Shown here: in pieces, positions 18,181-26,649 of the stretch
Position numbering within the stretch: the first letter of the stretch is position 1
Layout: every line of letters starts with the position of its first letter
Assembly: GCA_963669295.1 (NCBI GenBank)
Contig: OY769938.1
Location: forward strand, 5,828,001-5,892,000
Reading direction: 5' to 3'
Source: G963669295 sp963669295
Lineage (GTDB): Bacteria > Bacteroidota > Bacteroidia > Flavobacteriales_D > CALLUQ01
DNA length: 64,000 nucleotides
Position numbers and translations under genes: made by a program
Notes under the pieces: generated by a model
Databases searched by the model: none
What the model was told of the DNA's origin: nothing
Seen by the model: the letters and a program-made list of their open reading frames with translations, nothing else

Positions 18181-21100
18181 TTGCGTACATTCATTGCAAA
18201 ATATCATTTCTTGCAACTGCCTGTTGTTTTGCTATTCCTATTGTTGCATTTTACGGGATATGGCCAATCTGGAAACCCCTATATTACCAATTATAATCTT
18301 AGTGAAGCTACCATCGATAACCAGGTGTGGGCCATTGCTCAAAACGGTGAAGGCATTATGCTTTTTGCTAACCGGAGAGGAGTACTCACCTATGATGGAA
18401 GTGAGTGGAACTACATAGCAACCGATGGCTTTCCTTACGCCATTGTAGAAGAGCCTCAAACTGGATTAATTCTTATTGGTTGCGACGAAAGCTTTGGTTA
18501 TCTCGAAAAAGATCTTGTAGGCAGCTACCACTACCATTCCATGTCAGATTCGTTGTCGGATGTTGGTGAAATCAGTCAAATTGAGTTAACGCCTGAGCAC
18601 ATGTATTTCTACAGTAGCCAGAGTATTACTCGCATAGCTATTAACGACCACAGCGATGTACACCAGTGGCGCCATAATGTTTCTGAGCCTTTTACCGGGT
18701 TGATTAACTACAAGGGTAAACTGTATGTTAATGTAACCAAACTGGGACTTCACGAGCTTACCGACAACCTGTTAAAACCCATTTCCAATGGCGATGTACT
18801 TGCCACTAGTGAGGTATTATTTAATATCCCTTTTAACATTGGGCAAACCCTTGTGGGTACCAGCAATAATACATTGTTTTTGTTTAATGGTACCGCATTC
18901 ACCCCCTACGCCTTAAAAGATTCTACCTATCTCCAGGAAAGTGTGCTTTCTGGAGGCATTAGCCTGAACGATGATGAATTTGCCATCGCCACATTAACCG
19001 GTGGGTGTATGCTGGTAAATAAGTTTACTGGAAAAACAACTTACACGGTGAACTATCAAACAGGATTGCCCGACGATGAGATTTATGCCATGGGCATTGA
19101 TGTGAATAGAGGGTTGTGGGTATCTCACGAGTTTGGCATTAGTCGTATTGCCCATACTCTACCCGTAAAGAGCTTTAACTCTTACCCAGGGCTCGAAGGC
19201 AATTTAATTGCTGTAATGGATTTCGATAGCACGGTATATGTGTCGACCAGTGAAGGTGTTTTTTACTTGCAGAAAACGGAGAATTTCGAAGAAATTAAAG
19301 TGCTAATAAAAAACAAGCCGGTACCCGAAGAGGAAACAATTATTCCAGAAGAAGAAACCATTCCTGTTGAAGAGGAAAGTACTACTGCTGTACCGGTTAA
19401 ATCGAAAAAAGAACAGCGGAAGGAAAAGCGACAACAACGCAAAGAAGAACGCAAGCGCAAGAAAGAAGAAAAACGTAGGGACAAGCAAAATAAAGACGAA
19501 CCTAAGGAAGAAGCCCCCATTGTTGAAACTCCCCCGGAAGTAACCGATAGTAGTACTACAATATCAGTACCCGAAAGCGTAGTGGCTGTGGCTCCAGTTG
19601 CCGAATATGCCTACAAGAAAATTTATGCTTTGCAATCCATAAGCCATGTGTTTAAAAAGGTAGAAGGGTTAGACGAGAAATGTAGGCAATTGGTAAAGTA
19701 CAACAATCGTTTGCTGGTAGCCGCCAATACTGGTTTGTATGAAATACAAAACCACGAAGCTACCCCCATAAAAAAAGGGCGATACATTAATTACATTGCT
19801 CAACAACATGAAACATCCCGTTTCTTTATTGGCGCAGCCGATGGGGTATTTTCAGTGGTGTTCAATGGCACCTCCTGGGATACGGAAGAATACTTCGACG
19901 ATTTTGGGGAAAACATTTATTCTATTGCAGAAGAAGAACCACAACGGTTGTGGCTGGGAGGCGAAAATGTAGCTTACCTTATTCAACTCGATCGGCAAGC
20001 ACATCCTATTACCATTACTCCCTATTATTTTGACAACGATTTTTCGGAGCGCATTTTAGTGCGACGCATTTTTGAATTGCCCTTCTTCTTTTTATCGTCA
20101 GGCATTTATAGCTACGATAGTAATAACGACTCTATTCAGTACAACGAAAACGCCAATGCCAACTTCCCGATTAACTCCAAGTACATTTTTTCGCAAGAGG
20201 AAATTACCTGGGTATTTGACGGACGCGAATGGACCAGCATGACCAATACTGCACAAAGCCATGCTTTTAACGAAAAATACCTGGAGCTCATCGATGATGT
20301 GCAACACATTTATGTAGACGAGTGGAAAAATGTTTGGGTGATTGGCAACAATACTTTGCACAAGATTGAGCAACGCGACATTGTTGATCGGGAAGAGGCT
20401 TTTAGTGTATTTATCAAGGAAATTGCCAGTGGTGATACTACTTTCACTCGTGAAGAATTGCTTACACTACATTATGACAACAACTCGTTGGAATTCCGTA
20501 TTATGGCACCGTACTACATCAAGTCGGATGGTACTGAATATCAATACTTGCTAGAGGGTTTATCGCAAAGCAACTGGTCGAAATGGAGCAGTAACTCCAC
20601 GATCAGTTTTCCCTTTTTACCTCCTGGCAACTATCAACTGCATGTGCGTGCTAAAAACATCCTTGGGCAGGTAACTGAAGATGAAGTTATCGCCTTTAAT
20701 ATTGAAGCTCCCTTTTGGAAGTCGCGTTGGATTTATTTGCTGTATGCCCTGGGGGGTATTGTATTGCTGTATCTTGTTATTAAAGTACGTGAACGCAATT
20801 TGCAACGGCAACGCAGATTACTTGAGGATAAAGTTTTGTTGCGCACCCAACAGTTGGAGGAAGAGCGGAAGAAATCAGAAGCTTTGCTCTTAAATATTTT
20901 GCCGGCAGAAACTGCGGAAGAATTAAAAACCAAGGGCAAAGCTACCGCCAAGCAATACAATCTCACAACTGTATTGTTTACCGACTTTAAAGGATTCACT
21001 AAGATTGCCGAAGCCATTAAGCCCTCAGAATTGGTAAAAGAGCTCGATGCTTGTTTTGTGAAGTTTGATGAAATTGTTGAACGCTACCGCATCGAAAAAA

Positions 21101-21591
21101 TTAAAACCATTGGCGATGCTTATATGTGCGCTGGGGGCATTCCAAAGCCCGATCAAAACAACCCTATTTTAGTCACCCTTGCTGCCCTGGAAATTTGTGC
21201 CTTTGTAGATAGTATTGCAGCAGAAAAAAGGCAACAAAACATCGATTATTGGCAGTTGCGCCTGGGCATTCATACCGGGCCAATTATTGCTGGTGTAGTA
21301 GGAAAAAACAAATTTGCCTACGACATTTGGGGCGATACCGTAAACACTGCTGCACGTATGGAAAGTAGCGGTGAGCCAGGCAAGGTCAATGTTTCAGGGT
21401 TTACCTACGAGTTAATTAAGCCCTATTTTGAGTGCTCGCATCGAGGTAAAGTAGAAGCCAAAGATAAAGGCAAGGTAGACATGTATTTTGTGGAGCGTAT
21501 TAAAGAAAAGTATGCTGCTGATGCAGCAGGTACAGAACCCAATGAACTGCTTAAAGATATGCTTGAATTAACCGATGGCATGACCAACTAA
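18181..21591 (+). CDS. Beta-propeller/Y_Y_Y receptor with class III adenylate cyclase
   Basis: 1136 residues from a TTG start; signal peptide to about residue 29. Residues 35-760 form a two-component-type beta-propeller sensor, presumably periplasmic. It is interrupted at about 376-460 by a very charged insertion: Glu/Pro rich, then Lys/Arg/Glu rich, then acidic again. A Y_Y_Y domain (about 765-840) precedes one membrane helix (about 850-870) and a short coiled coil. The output is a class III nucleotide cyclase (about 920-1110) with metal Asp residues in LFTDFKGF and IGDAYM, and NTAAR for catalysis. The Lys in EKIKTIGD and the Asp in YDIWGD are the residues that select ATP, so cAMP is the expected product. 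The propeller-Y_Y_Y module normally sits on histidine kinases; here it drives a cyclase. Confidence 0.9.
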   Translation: MRTFIAKYHFLQLPVVLLFLLLHFTGYGQSGNPYITNYNLSEATIDNQVWAIAQNGEGIMLFANRRGVLTYDGSEWNYIATDGFPYAIVEEPQTGLILIGCDESFGYLEKDLVGSYHYHSMSDSLSDVGEISQIELTPEHMYFYSSQSITRIAINDHSDVHQWRHNVSEPFTGLINYKGKLYVNVTKLGLHELTDNLLKPISNGDVLATSEVLFNIPFNIGQTLVGTSNNTLFLFNGTAFTPYALKDSTYLQESVLSGGISLNDDEFAIATLTGGCMLVNKFTGKTTYTVNYQTGLPDDEIYAMGIDVNRGLWVSHEFGISRIAHTLPVKSFNSYPGLEGNLIAVMDFDSTVYVSTSEGVFYLQKTENFEEIKVLIKNKPVPEEETIIPEEETIPVEEESTTAVPVKSKKEQRKEKRQQRKEERKRKKEEKRRDKQNKDEPKEEAPIVETPPEVTDSSTTISVPESVVAVAPVAEYAYKKIYALQSISHVFKKVEGLDEKCRQLVKYNNRLLVAANTGLYEIQNHEATPIKKGRYINYIAQQHETSRFFIGAADGVFSVVFNGTSWDTEEYFDDFGENIYSIAEEEPQRLWLGGENVAYLIQLDRQAHPITITPYYFDNDFSERILVRRIFELPFFFLSSGIYSYDSNNDSIQYNENANANFPINSKYIFSQEEITWVFDGREWTSMTNTAQSHAFNEKYLELIDDVQHIYVDEWKNVWVIGNNTLHKIEQRDIVDREEAFSVFIKEIASGDTTFTREELLTLHYDNNSLEFRIMAPYYIKSDGTEYQYLLEGLSQSNWSKWSSNSTISFPFLPPGNYQLHVRAKNILGQVTEDEVIAFNIEAPFWKSRWIYLLYALGGIVLLYLVIKVRERNLQRQRRLLEDKVLLRTQQLEEERKKSEALLLNILPAETAEELKTKGKATAKQYNLTTVLFTDFKGFTKIAEAIKPSELVKELDACFVKFDEIVERYRIEKIKTIGDAYMCAGGIPKPDQNNPILVTLAALEICAFVDSIAAEKRQQNIDYWQLRLGIHTGPIIAGVVGKNKFAYDIWGDTVNTAARMESSGEPGKVNVSGFTYELIKPYFECSHRGKVEAKDKGKVDMYFVERIKEKYAADAAGTEPNELLKDMLELTDGMTN

Positions 21592-21669
21592 AGTGAATAA
21601 TAGGGTGCTGCCCTACTCCATTGCACAAAAAAATGCTATTTTAAGCCCTCATCCTTTGAAACACTGCTT

Positions 21670-22788
21670 GTGCACTTGCTCAAAATCATAGTGCTTTTCT
21701 TCTTTCTAATTGTAGAAACATTGGCTCTTGCGCAAAGCAATGAGGCCCAATACCACGAATGGTGGAAACAGGATCAGTATGAAGAAATACTTGAGGCCAG
21801 TAAAGGAGCAAAAACGAATAAGCTCTCTACCGACGTACTTTACTACATAGGCTATGCCTACTATCTGCGTACGGATTACAAAAGCTCTTTGAAGTACATG
21901 CTTAAGGCCGCTGAAAAAGGCCCTACCAATTCACACATTCACTATTACTTAGCCATTGACAATTTTTACCTGGATGACCGTGGTGCCGCGTTGAACAACA
22001 TTAACCTGGCCATTGAACTTGAGCCACAATCGTCTTTTTTACACAAAGAAAAAGGGCTGATATTGGCTACTTACAACATGCTAAACGAAGCCATTGTTTC
22101 ATACAAAACCGCCACTGCAATTTCGGCACCTAATGAAGATGCTTTCATTATGTTGGCCGATATATATTATTACGATTTGCAACAAAACGATAGCGCCCTC
22201 GCGGTATATTACAAAGCATTGGATTGGTTACAGCCGGGTACCGACAAACAACTATACACTCTTCACAAAATCATTGAAATAGAGCAACAAAAAGGCAATC
22301 ATGTGGCAGCAGCAGACGTTTGTTTAGCATACCAGAAAAATGCCACCAACTCTTCAGTACACCTTGTTACTGCACGGCTTATTCAAAGTTACTTTGCATT
22401 AAAAGATTATAAAAAAGCCCGTCCTCAAATAAAGTCTCTTCACCACACTTTTGAAGAAGGCAAGCTCCCCACAGAGTTATTAAATGGTTTTGTGTTGGAG
22501 CAATTTACATGGAATAACTTACAAGTAGAAGGCATAGAACGGTTTGCTACAGATACCTTGCAACGAACAGCCAGGCATGTTTACTCTATCAGCAACGCTT
22601 CTGGCGAATTGTTATACACGCTAGAAACGGAAGCGATTAACCGGCCTGATCCTGCACAAATGAAATATGTGCTGGTACAAAAGTTCCCTCAAAAGGATGA
22701 AAGCACTCCCCTTCCCTACACTTATCCACACCCTATGGACTACGAAGCCTTGCATCAAAACGTGATGGATGTTTTGACGCAGCAATAA
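21670..22788 (+). CDS. TPR-repeat periplasmic protein
   Basis: 372 residues from a GTG start with a signal peptide (MHLLKIIVLFFFLIVETLALAQ). Residues 40-210 are tetratricopeptide repeats (for example YYIGYAYYLRTDYKSSLKYMLKAAEKG and IHYYLAIDNFYLDDRGAALNNINLAIELEP). The C-terminal ~120 residues (LPTELLNGFVLEQFTWNN to the end) form a separate domain I do not recognise, perhaps a beta sandwich. It lies 78 bp after the cyclase gene on the same strand. An adaptor or scaffold role is the usual reading for such proteins, without a known partner here. Confidence 0.75.
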   Translation: MHLLKIIVLFFFLIVETLALAQSNEAQYHEWWKQDQYEEILEASKGAKTNKLSTDVLYYIGYAYYLRTDYKSSLKYMLKAAEKGPTNSHIHYYLAIDNFYLDDRGAALNNINLAIELEPQSSFLHKEKGLILATYNMLNEAIVSYKTATAISAPNEDAFIMLADIYYYDLQQNDSALAVYYKALDWLQPGTDKQLYTLHKIIEIEQQKGNHVAAADVCLAYQKNATNSSVHLVTARLIQSYFALKDYKKARPQIKSLHHTFEEGKLPTELLNGFVLEQFTWNNLQVEGIERFATDTLQRTARHVYSISNASGELLYTLETEAINRPDPAQMKYVLVQKFPQKDESTPLPYTYPHPMDYEALHQNVMDVLTQQ

Positions 22789-22848
22789 ATCGCATTGAAG
22801 TGTGACCAAAATCATGCGTACTGCAAGCATGCTATCCCAAAAAATCAA

Positions 22849-22856
22849 TACTTTTG
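22849..22856 (+). promoter_or_regulatory. -7 promoter box of the outer-membrane barrel gene
   Basis: TACTTTTG, an exact TAnnTTTG match, ending 8 nt before the ATG at 22865. It supports that start over in-frame ones further upstream and implies a very short leader. Confidence 0.45.
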
Positions 22857-22864
22857 CAGTCGCA

Positions 22865-23722
22865 ATGAATCATCGATTGATACATACTGGATTGCTGTCA
22901 TTGGGCGTTTTACTTGCTCTACCAACAATCGCACAAGATGAGATCGTTCCTATCTCAACCAATCCCGACAAAGGTAAGTTTTACTTTTACTGGGGGTACA
23001 ATCGAGCCAATTATACCAAGAGCGACATTACCCTTAAAGGCGATGGCTACGAGTTTACGCTACACGATGCAGAAGCGCACGATAGTCCTGAACCATGGGG
23101 AGATGCTTACTACGACCCTTTGCGGTTTACTATTCCTCAATTCAACTTCCGTATCGGTTATCAAATTAGCGACAAGTACAGCATTTCGGGTGGTTGGGAT
23201 CATATGAAGTATGTAGTGTCCAGAAAGCAAACAGTAGAAGTATCTGGCTACATCAATGAATCAGTATCGGTACAGTACAATGGCACTTACAGCAAGGAAC
23301 CCATACAGTTGGTGGATTACTTTTTAAAGTTGGAGCATACCGACGGACTGAATTATGTGCGTTTTAACCTGGACCGTACCGAAACGTTTTGGATGTCGAA
23401 AGATGAGAAGCAACAGTTGAAATTGTTTGCAGGAGTGGGTACCGGGCCAATGTTTCCGTGGACTGATTTCACCTTTATGGGTAAGCGATCGTTGAACAGG
23501 CCCCATCTTAGTGGCTGGGGAGTATCGGGTCATGCTGCACTCCGTTTCCAGTTTTTAAAACACTACTTCATTCAGTTTCATGGTAGCACGGGGTATATTA
23601 ACCTTTGGTCGTTTCTTACTGCCGAAGATACTAACGAGCGGGGCCATCAAAGTTTTGGTTTTACAGAACGTGATATTGTTATTGGCGCACAGTTCTCTGT
23701 TTTCGATAAGAAAGCGGAGTAG
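22865..23722 (+). CDS. Outer-membrane beta-barrel-like protein
   Basis: 285 residues from ATG 22865, with a signal peptide (MNHRLIHTGLLSLGVLLALP, cut after TIAQ). The mature chain alternates polar and hydrophobic residues with many aromatic girdle residues (GKFYFYWGYNRANY, FNFRIGYQISDKYSISGGWD, LKLFAGVGTGPMFP, FIQFHGSTGYINLW, IVIGAQFSVF), which fits an 8-10 stranded outer-membrane barrel. No exact family is recognised. The upstream in-frame ATG at 22814 would bury the signal peptide, and a TAnnTTTG box stands immediately in front of the chosen start. Confidence 0.75.
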   Translation: MNHRLIHTGLLSLGVLLALPTIAQDEIVPISTNPDKGKFYFYWGYNRANYTKSDITLKGDGYEFTLHDAEAHDSPEPWGDAYYDPLRFTIPQFNFRIGYQISDKYSISGGWDHMKYVVSRKQTVEVSGYINESVSVQYNGTYSKEPIQLVDYFLKLEHTDGLNYVRFNLDRTETFWMSKDEKQQLKLFAGVGTGPMFPWTDFTFMGKRSLNRPHLSGWGVSGHAALRFQFLKHYFIQFHGSTGYINLWSFLTAEDTNERGHQSFGFTERDIVIGAQFSVFDKKAE

Positions 23723-23764
23723 TTCCACATTTTTTTCTTAACTTTTTGCTCCAAATTTATTCTA

Positions 23765-23896
23765 ATGAGCTATTTGAAATTTATTGTTGCCCTATTGCGT
23801 ACAAAGTACTTGAAGGGTGAAGAAAGAGGATTTGTTACCGTGAAGGCACGTGTACGCAAGGATCAACACCCAAGATATTGGATGCGTAAACCTTGA
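23765..23896 (+). CDS. Possible 43-residue basic protein
   Basis: A short reading frame beginning MSYLKFIVALLRTKYLKGEE and ending YWMRKP, 43 residues, strongly basic in its second half (VKARVRKDQH). It starts 42 bp after the barrel gene and ends 27 bp before an intrinsic terminator, so the terminator would close a transcript that contains it. No family is recognised and there is no clear ribosome site, so it could be chance. Confidence 0.45.
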   Translation: MSYLKFIVALLRTKYLKGEERGFVTVKARVRKDQHPRYWMRKP

Positions 23897-23923
23897 TTAC
23901 TAACCAGTAATTAAATCTGCGGA

Positions 23924-23953
23924 GGGTTGAGCATCATGTTCAACCCTTTTTTT
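23924..23953 (+). terminator. Intrinsic terminator
   Basis: GGGTTGA (23924-23930), 9-nt loop, TCAACCC (23940-23946), then seven T. It closes the barrel gene and the possible 43-residue frame, and lies in front of the RNA ligase gene. Confidence 0.88.
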
Positions 23954-23996
23954 GTATCCAATTTTCCAACAACTGTTATACACAAAACAATTTATC

Positions 23997-25028
23997 ATGA
24001 CTTTATTTAATAGCTATGAGAAGATACCCGACAGTTTGAAAAAACTGAACCTATTGCCCGAGCAAATGAAGGTCCTGGACAAAGTCACCTGGGCGGTAAC
24101 AGAAAAAGTACATGGTGCTAATTTCAGTTTCATTTATGAGGCGAGTACTTTGCGCTATGCCAAACGCAAAGATTACCTCGAGTGGGGCGATGACTTTTTT
24201 GGGTTTCAGTTGATGGCTTCACAGCTAGATGCTGCCATTCATAAGCTGTTTCAACGCATTGCACAGCAAACACCATTTGCGCGATGCACCATTTATGGCG
24301 AGTTGTTTGGTGGCGCCTACCCCCATTCTGAGGTGGAAGAAGATACTCGGGTTCAGGCCATACAAACCGGGATCTATTATTCGCCTACCATACAGTTTTG
24401 TGCTTTCGATATTGCGCTTACTTCACTTGATGGCTCACGGTATTATATGGATTATGCCGATGCCATAACCCACTTTGAAGCAGTAGGAGTGTTTTATGCC
24501 CGCCCTTTATTGGTGGGCAGCTTTAGAGACGCTATGAACTACAACATTGCTTTTCAATCGGTCATCCCTCAATGGTTGGGTTTGCCTGCTTTGGCGCAAG
24601 ATAATTTGGCTGAGGGGGTAGTTGTAAAACCCATGCGTGAAGTGCCATTGCCGTTGCGTCCTATCGTGAAAATAAAAAATGAAAAGTTCAGCGAAGCACA
24701 ATTTCATGAGGCCCATAAGTGGTCGTACCTTCCCCCCGACCTTTCGCATCGAGAAACGCTAGCCTTTTTGTTGGAAGAGGTGCGTTGTTTTATTACGGCC
24801 AATCGGCTCGACAATACCTACTCAAAAATAGGACGACCACAGGCTGATGATGAAACAGCCATTGCGGCTATAATCGATTTTTACGTAGACGATGCTATGG
24901 AGTCTTTTTCAGAGGCCTATCACGATTTGTTGGAAGAAATTAACGATCATGACATGGTGTGGTTAAAAACACGTATTCACCCTGAAGTAATGCAGTTGGT
25001 ACAAGATAACCTCGCTACTAAATCGTGA
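23997..25028 (+). CDS. Rnl2-family RNA ligase
   Basis: 343 residues from ATG 23997; an earlier in-frame start would lie inside the terminator and is rejected. The nucleotidyltransferase motifs are complete. Motif I is TEKVHGANFS with the nucleotidyl-accepting Lys37, as in T4 RNA ligase 2 (EKxHGxN). Then come motif III (IYGELFGG), IIIa (CAFDI), IV (LAEGVVVKP) and V (VKIKNEKFSE). A helical ~100-residue C-terminal domain follows, as in Rnl2. The enzyme seals 3'-OH/5'-phosphate RNA ends using ATP through an enzyme-AMP intermediate. No polynucleotide kinase, tRNA nuclease or RtcB/A gene is adjacent, so its repair target is unknown. It is followed by a copy of the dispersed hairpin repeat. Confidence 0.9.
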   Translation: MTLFNSYEKIPDSLKKLNLLPEQMKVLDKVTWAVTEKVHGANFSFIYEASTLRYAKRKDYLEWGDDFFGFQLMASQLDAAIHKLFQRIAQQTPFARCTIYGELFGGAYPHSEVEEDTRVQAIQTGIYYSPTIQFCAFDIALTSLDGSRYYMDYADAITHFEAVGVFYARPLLVGSFRDAMNYNIAFQSVIPQWLGLPALAQDNLAEGVVVKPMREVPLPLRPIVKIKNEKFSEAQFHEAHKWSYLPPDLSHRETLAFLLEEVRCFITANRLDNTYSKIGRPQADDETAIAAIIDFYVDDAMESFSEAYHDLLEEINDHDMVWLKTRIHPEVMQLVQDNLATKS

Positions 25029-25090
25029 AATTATTGCTTCTGTGCAAGTGCTTCAAACCAATAAAACCTCGTTTCATCATCAAATACCGA

Positions 25091-25220
25091 TGATTCGTCA
25101 TATTGGCAAAACAAAAGCCTCTTATTGCCGTTAATATAAGTGGTTTCAAAGTTAGCAGTACTTTTTCTATTTTCCTTTGCAAAGCCCCGACAACCCAAAC
25201 GTCGGGGCTTTCTCCATTTT
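25091..25220 (+). repeat. Dispersed hairpin repeat, copy R1
   Basis: Contains the family block GGTTTCAAAGTTAGCAGTAC (25142-25161), a T-rich stretch, and the hairpin AAAGCCCCGAC / GTCGGGGCTTT (25181-25211) followed by a T-rich tail. It lies between the RNA ligase gene and the 25288 gene. It could act as a terminator for the ligase transcript. Confidence 0.85.
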
Positions 25221-25287
25221 GGTATTTCAATCCCATACTATCGCAAATAATTACTACCTTGGTTTAGTTCTATCTAAGACCGTAATT

Positions 25288-26505
25288 ATGCCTAATCTAA
25301 AACCACTTATCCTTGCTATTACTTGCTGTTTACTCTTTGCATTTACGGCCCATGCGCAGTGGACTGAGTTAAACAGTGGTACTACTCAATACCTCAACTC
25401 TGTTTACTTTACCAATGCCAATATAGGTGTAGTGGTAGGAGAAACAGGAACCATTATAAAAACCACGGATGGTGGTACCACCTGGCAGTTTAAAGTTTCG
25501 GGCACAACCAATCACCTCAATGTGGTTCGTTTCTCATCCACCAACGTGGGATACATCGGTGGTGATAATGGTGTTTTATTGAAAACCATTGATGGTGGAG
25601 AAAACTGGACTCCTTTGAATCCGGGTACTAATGAGCACATTTCCAGCCTTTCATTTACCGATAACGATCATGGGCTTATTGTAGGCAATGGCATGTCGGG
25701 CAACCCCATGTTTATTCGCAGAACTGTTGATGGAGGTGCCAACTGGACCAATGAGTTCTCGGGCATGGATGGCATGACTTCGGTACATATGGTAGATGCC
25801 AACCATGGTTATGTGGTAGGTACAGTAGGGCACAATCACCAAACCAGCGATGGGGGCGATACCTGGAATGGCATATACACTGCTAATTACATGCCTTTTG
25901 AAGAAGTGTTTCACCCTTCCATTAACTTAGGGTTTATTGTAGGGCAATCGAGCTCTATTAGAAGAACCGCCAATGCCGGAGGCACGTATAGCGACATTAC
26001 TCCTGATGCTAACTACACCGGTGGGTATCATGGTATATTCTTTACCAGCTTGATCAACGGTTACATTGTAGGCGACGACAAGCGCATCATGAAAACGGTT
26101 GATGGTGGCAGTACCTGGACGTTGGATCATGAAGATGTGAACTCCTTTTTGAACTTACAGGCCATACACTTTCCTACTGCACAAGATGGTTATGCTGTAG
26201 GCGATGAAGGCATCATCTTAAAATTGGGCACTGCCAATGCGGTAGAAGAAATAACCAACTCCCCCACTCTACAAGCTTTCCCCAACCCATTTACTCATAG
26301 TACTACCATTGCTTTCGACAACCCCCAACAGCAACCTCATCGGTTGAATATCTACAATGCATTGGGGCAGTTGGTACAAAGCATTGATGGCATCACCAGC
26401 AACCAGGTGATGGTAAGCAGAGGCGAATTGGCTACAGGAAACTATCAATTTACTTTACAGCAAGCACAGCAACAAGTAGGGCAAGGACAGCTGGTAGTGG
26501 AGTAA
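25288..26505 (+). CDS. T9SS-exported YCF48/BNR-like propeller protein
   Basis: 405 residues from ATG 25288; the signal peptide (MPNLKPLILAITCCLLFAFT, cut after AHAQ) fixes this start. The chain is a YCF48/photosystem-stability-factor-like propeller, with repeats of the type GETGTIIKTTDGGTTWQF, GDNGVLLKTIDGGENWTPL and GDDKRIMKTVDGGSTWTL (about residues 25-330). A T9SS type A sorting domain follows (FPNPFTHSTTIAF through GNYQFTL). In bacteria such proteins are cell-surface or secreted and of unknown role; the photosystem name is only homology. It lies 68 bp after repeat copy R1. Confidence 0.85.
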   Translation: MPNLKPLILAITCCLLFAFTAHAQWTELNSGTTQYLNSVYFTNANIGVVVGETGTIIKTTDGGTTWQFKVSGTTNHLNVVRFSSTNVGYIGGDNGVLLKTIDGGENWTPLNPGTNEHISSLSFTDNDHGLIVGNGMSGNPMFIRRTVDGGANWTNEFSGMDGMTSVHMVDANHGYVVGTVGHNHQTSDGGDTWNGIYTANYMPFEEVFHPSINLGFIVGQSSSIRRTANAGGTYSDITPDANYTGGYHGIFFTSLINGYIVGDDKRIMKTVDGGSTWTLDHEDVNSFLNLQAIHFPTAQDGYAVGDEGIILKLGTANAVEEITNSPTLQAFPNPFTHSTTIAFDNPQQQPHRLNIYNALGQLVQSIDGITSNQVMVSRGELATGNYQFTLQQAQQQVGQGQLVVE

Positions 26506-26649
26506 TTCAACACATGTAAATAGCAATTTCTTCTTTCACACAAATAGCGTAACACCCTTGCTTTTAGTACGCTACACAGATTTTCAACATTATTGGAACG
26601 GAATTTGCATCCCGTGCCATAAATAGTACAAACCCAAAAAACAAAAACG

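Noticed and set aside
23952..23996. Earlier ATG for the RNA ligase
   Set aside because: It lies directly in the T run of the terminator; the ATG at 23997 gives the family-typical N-terminus.
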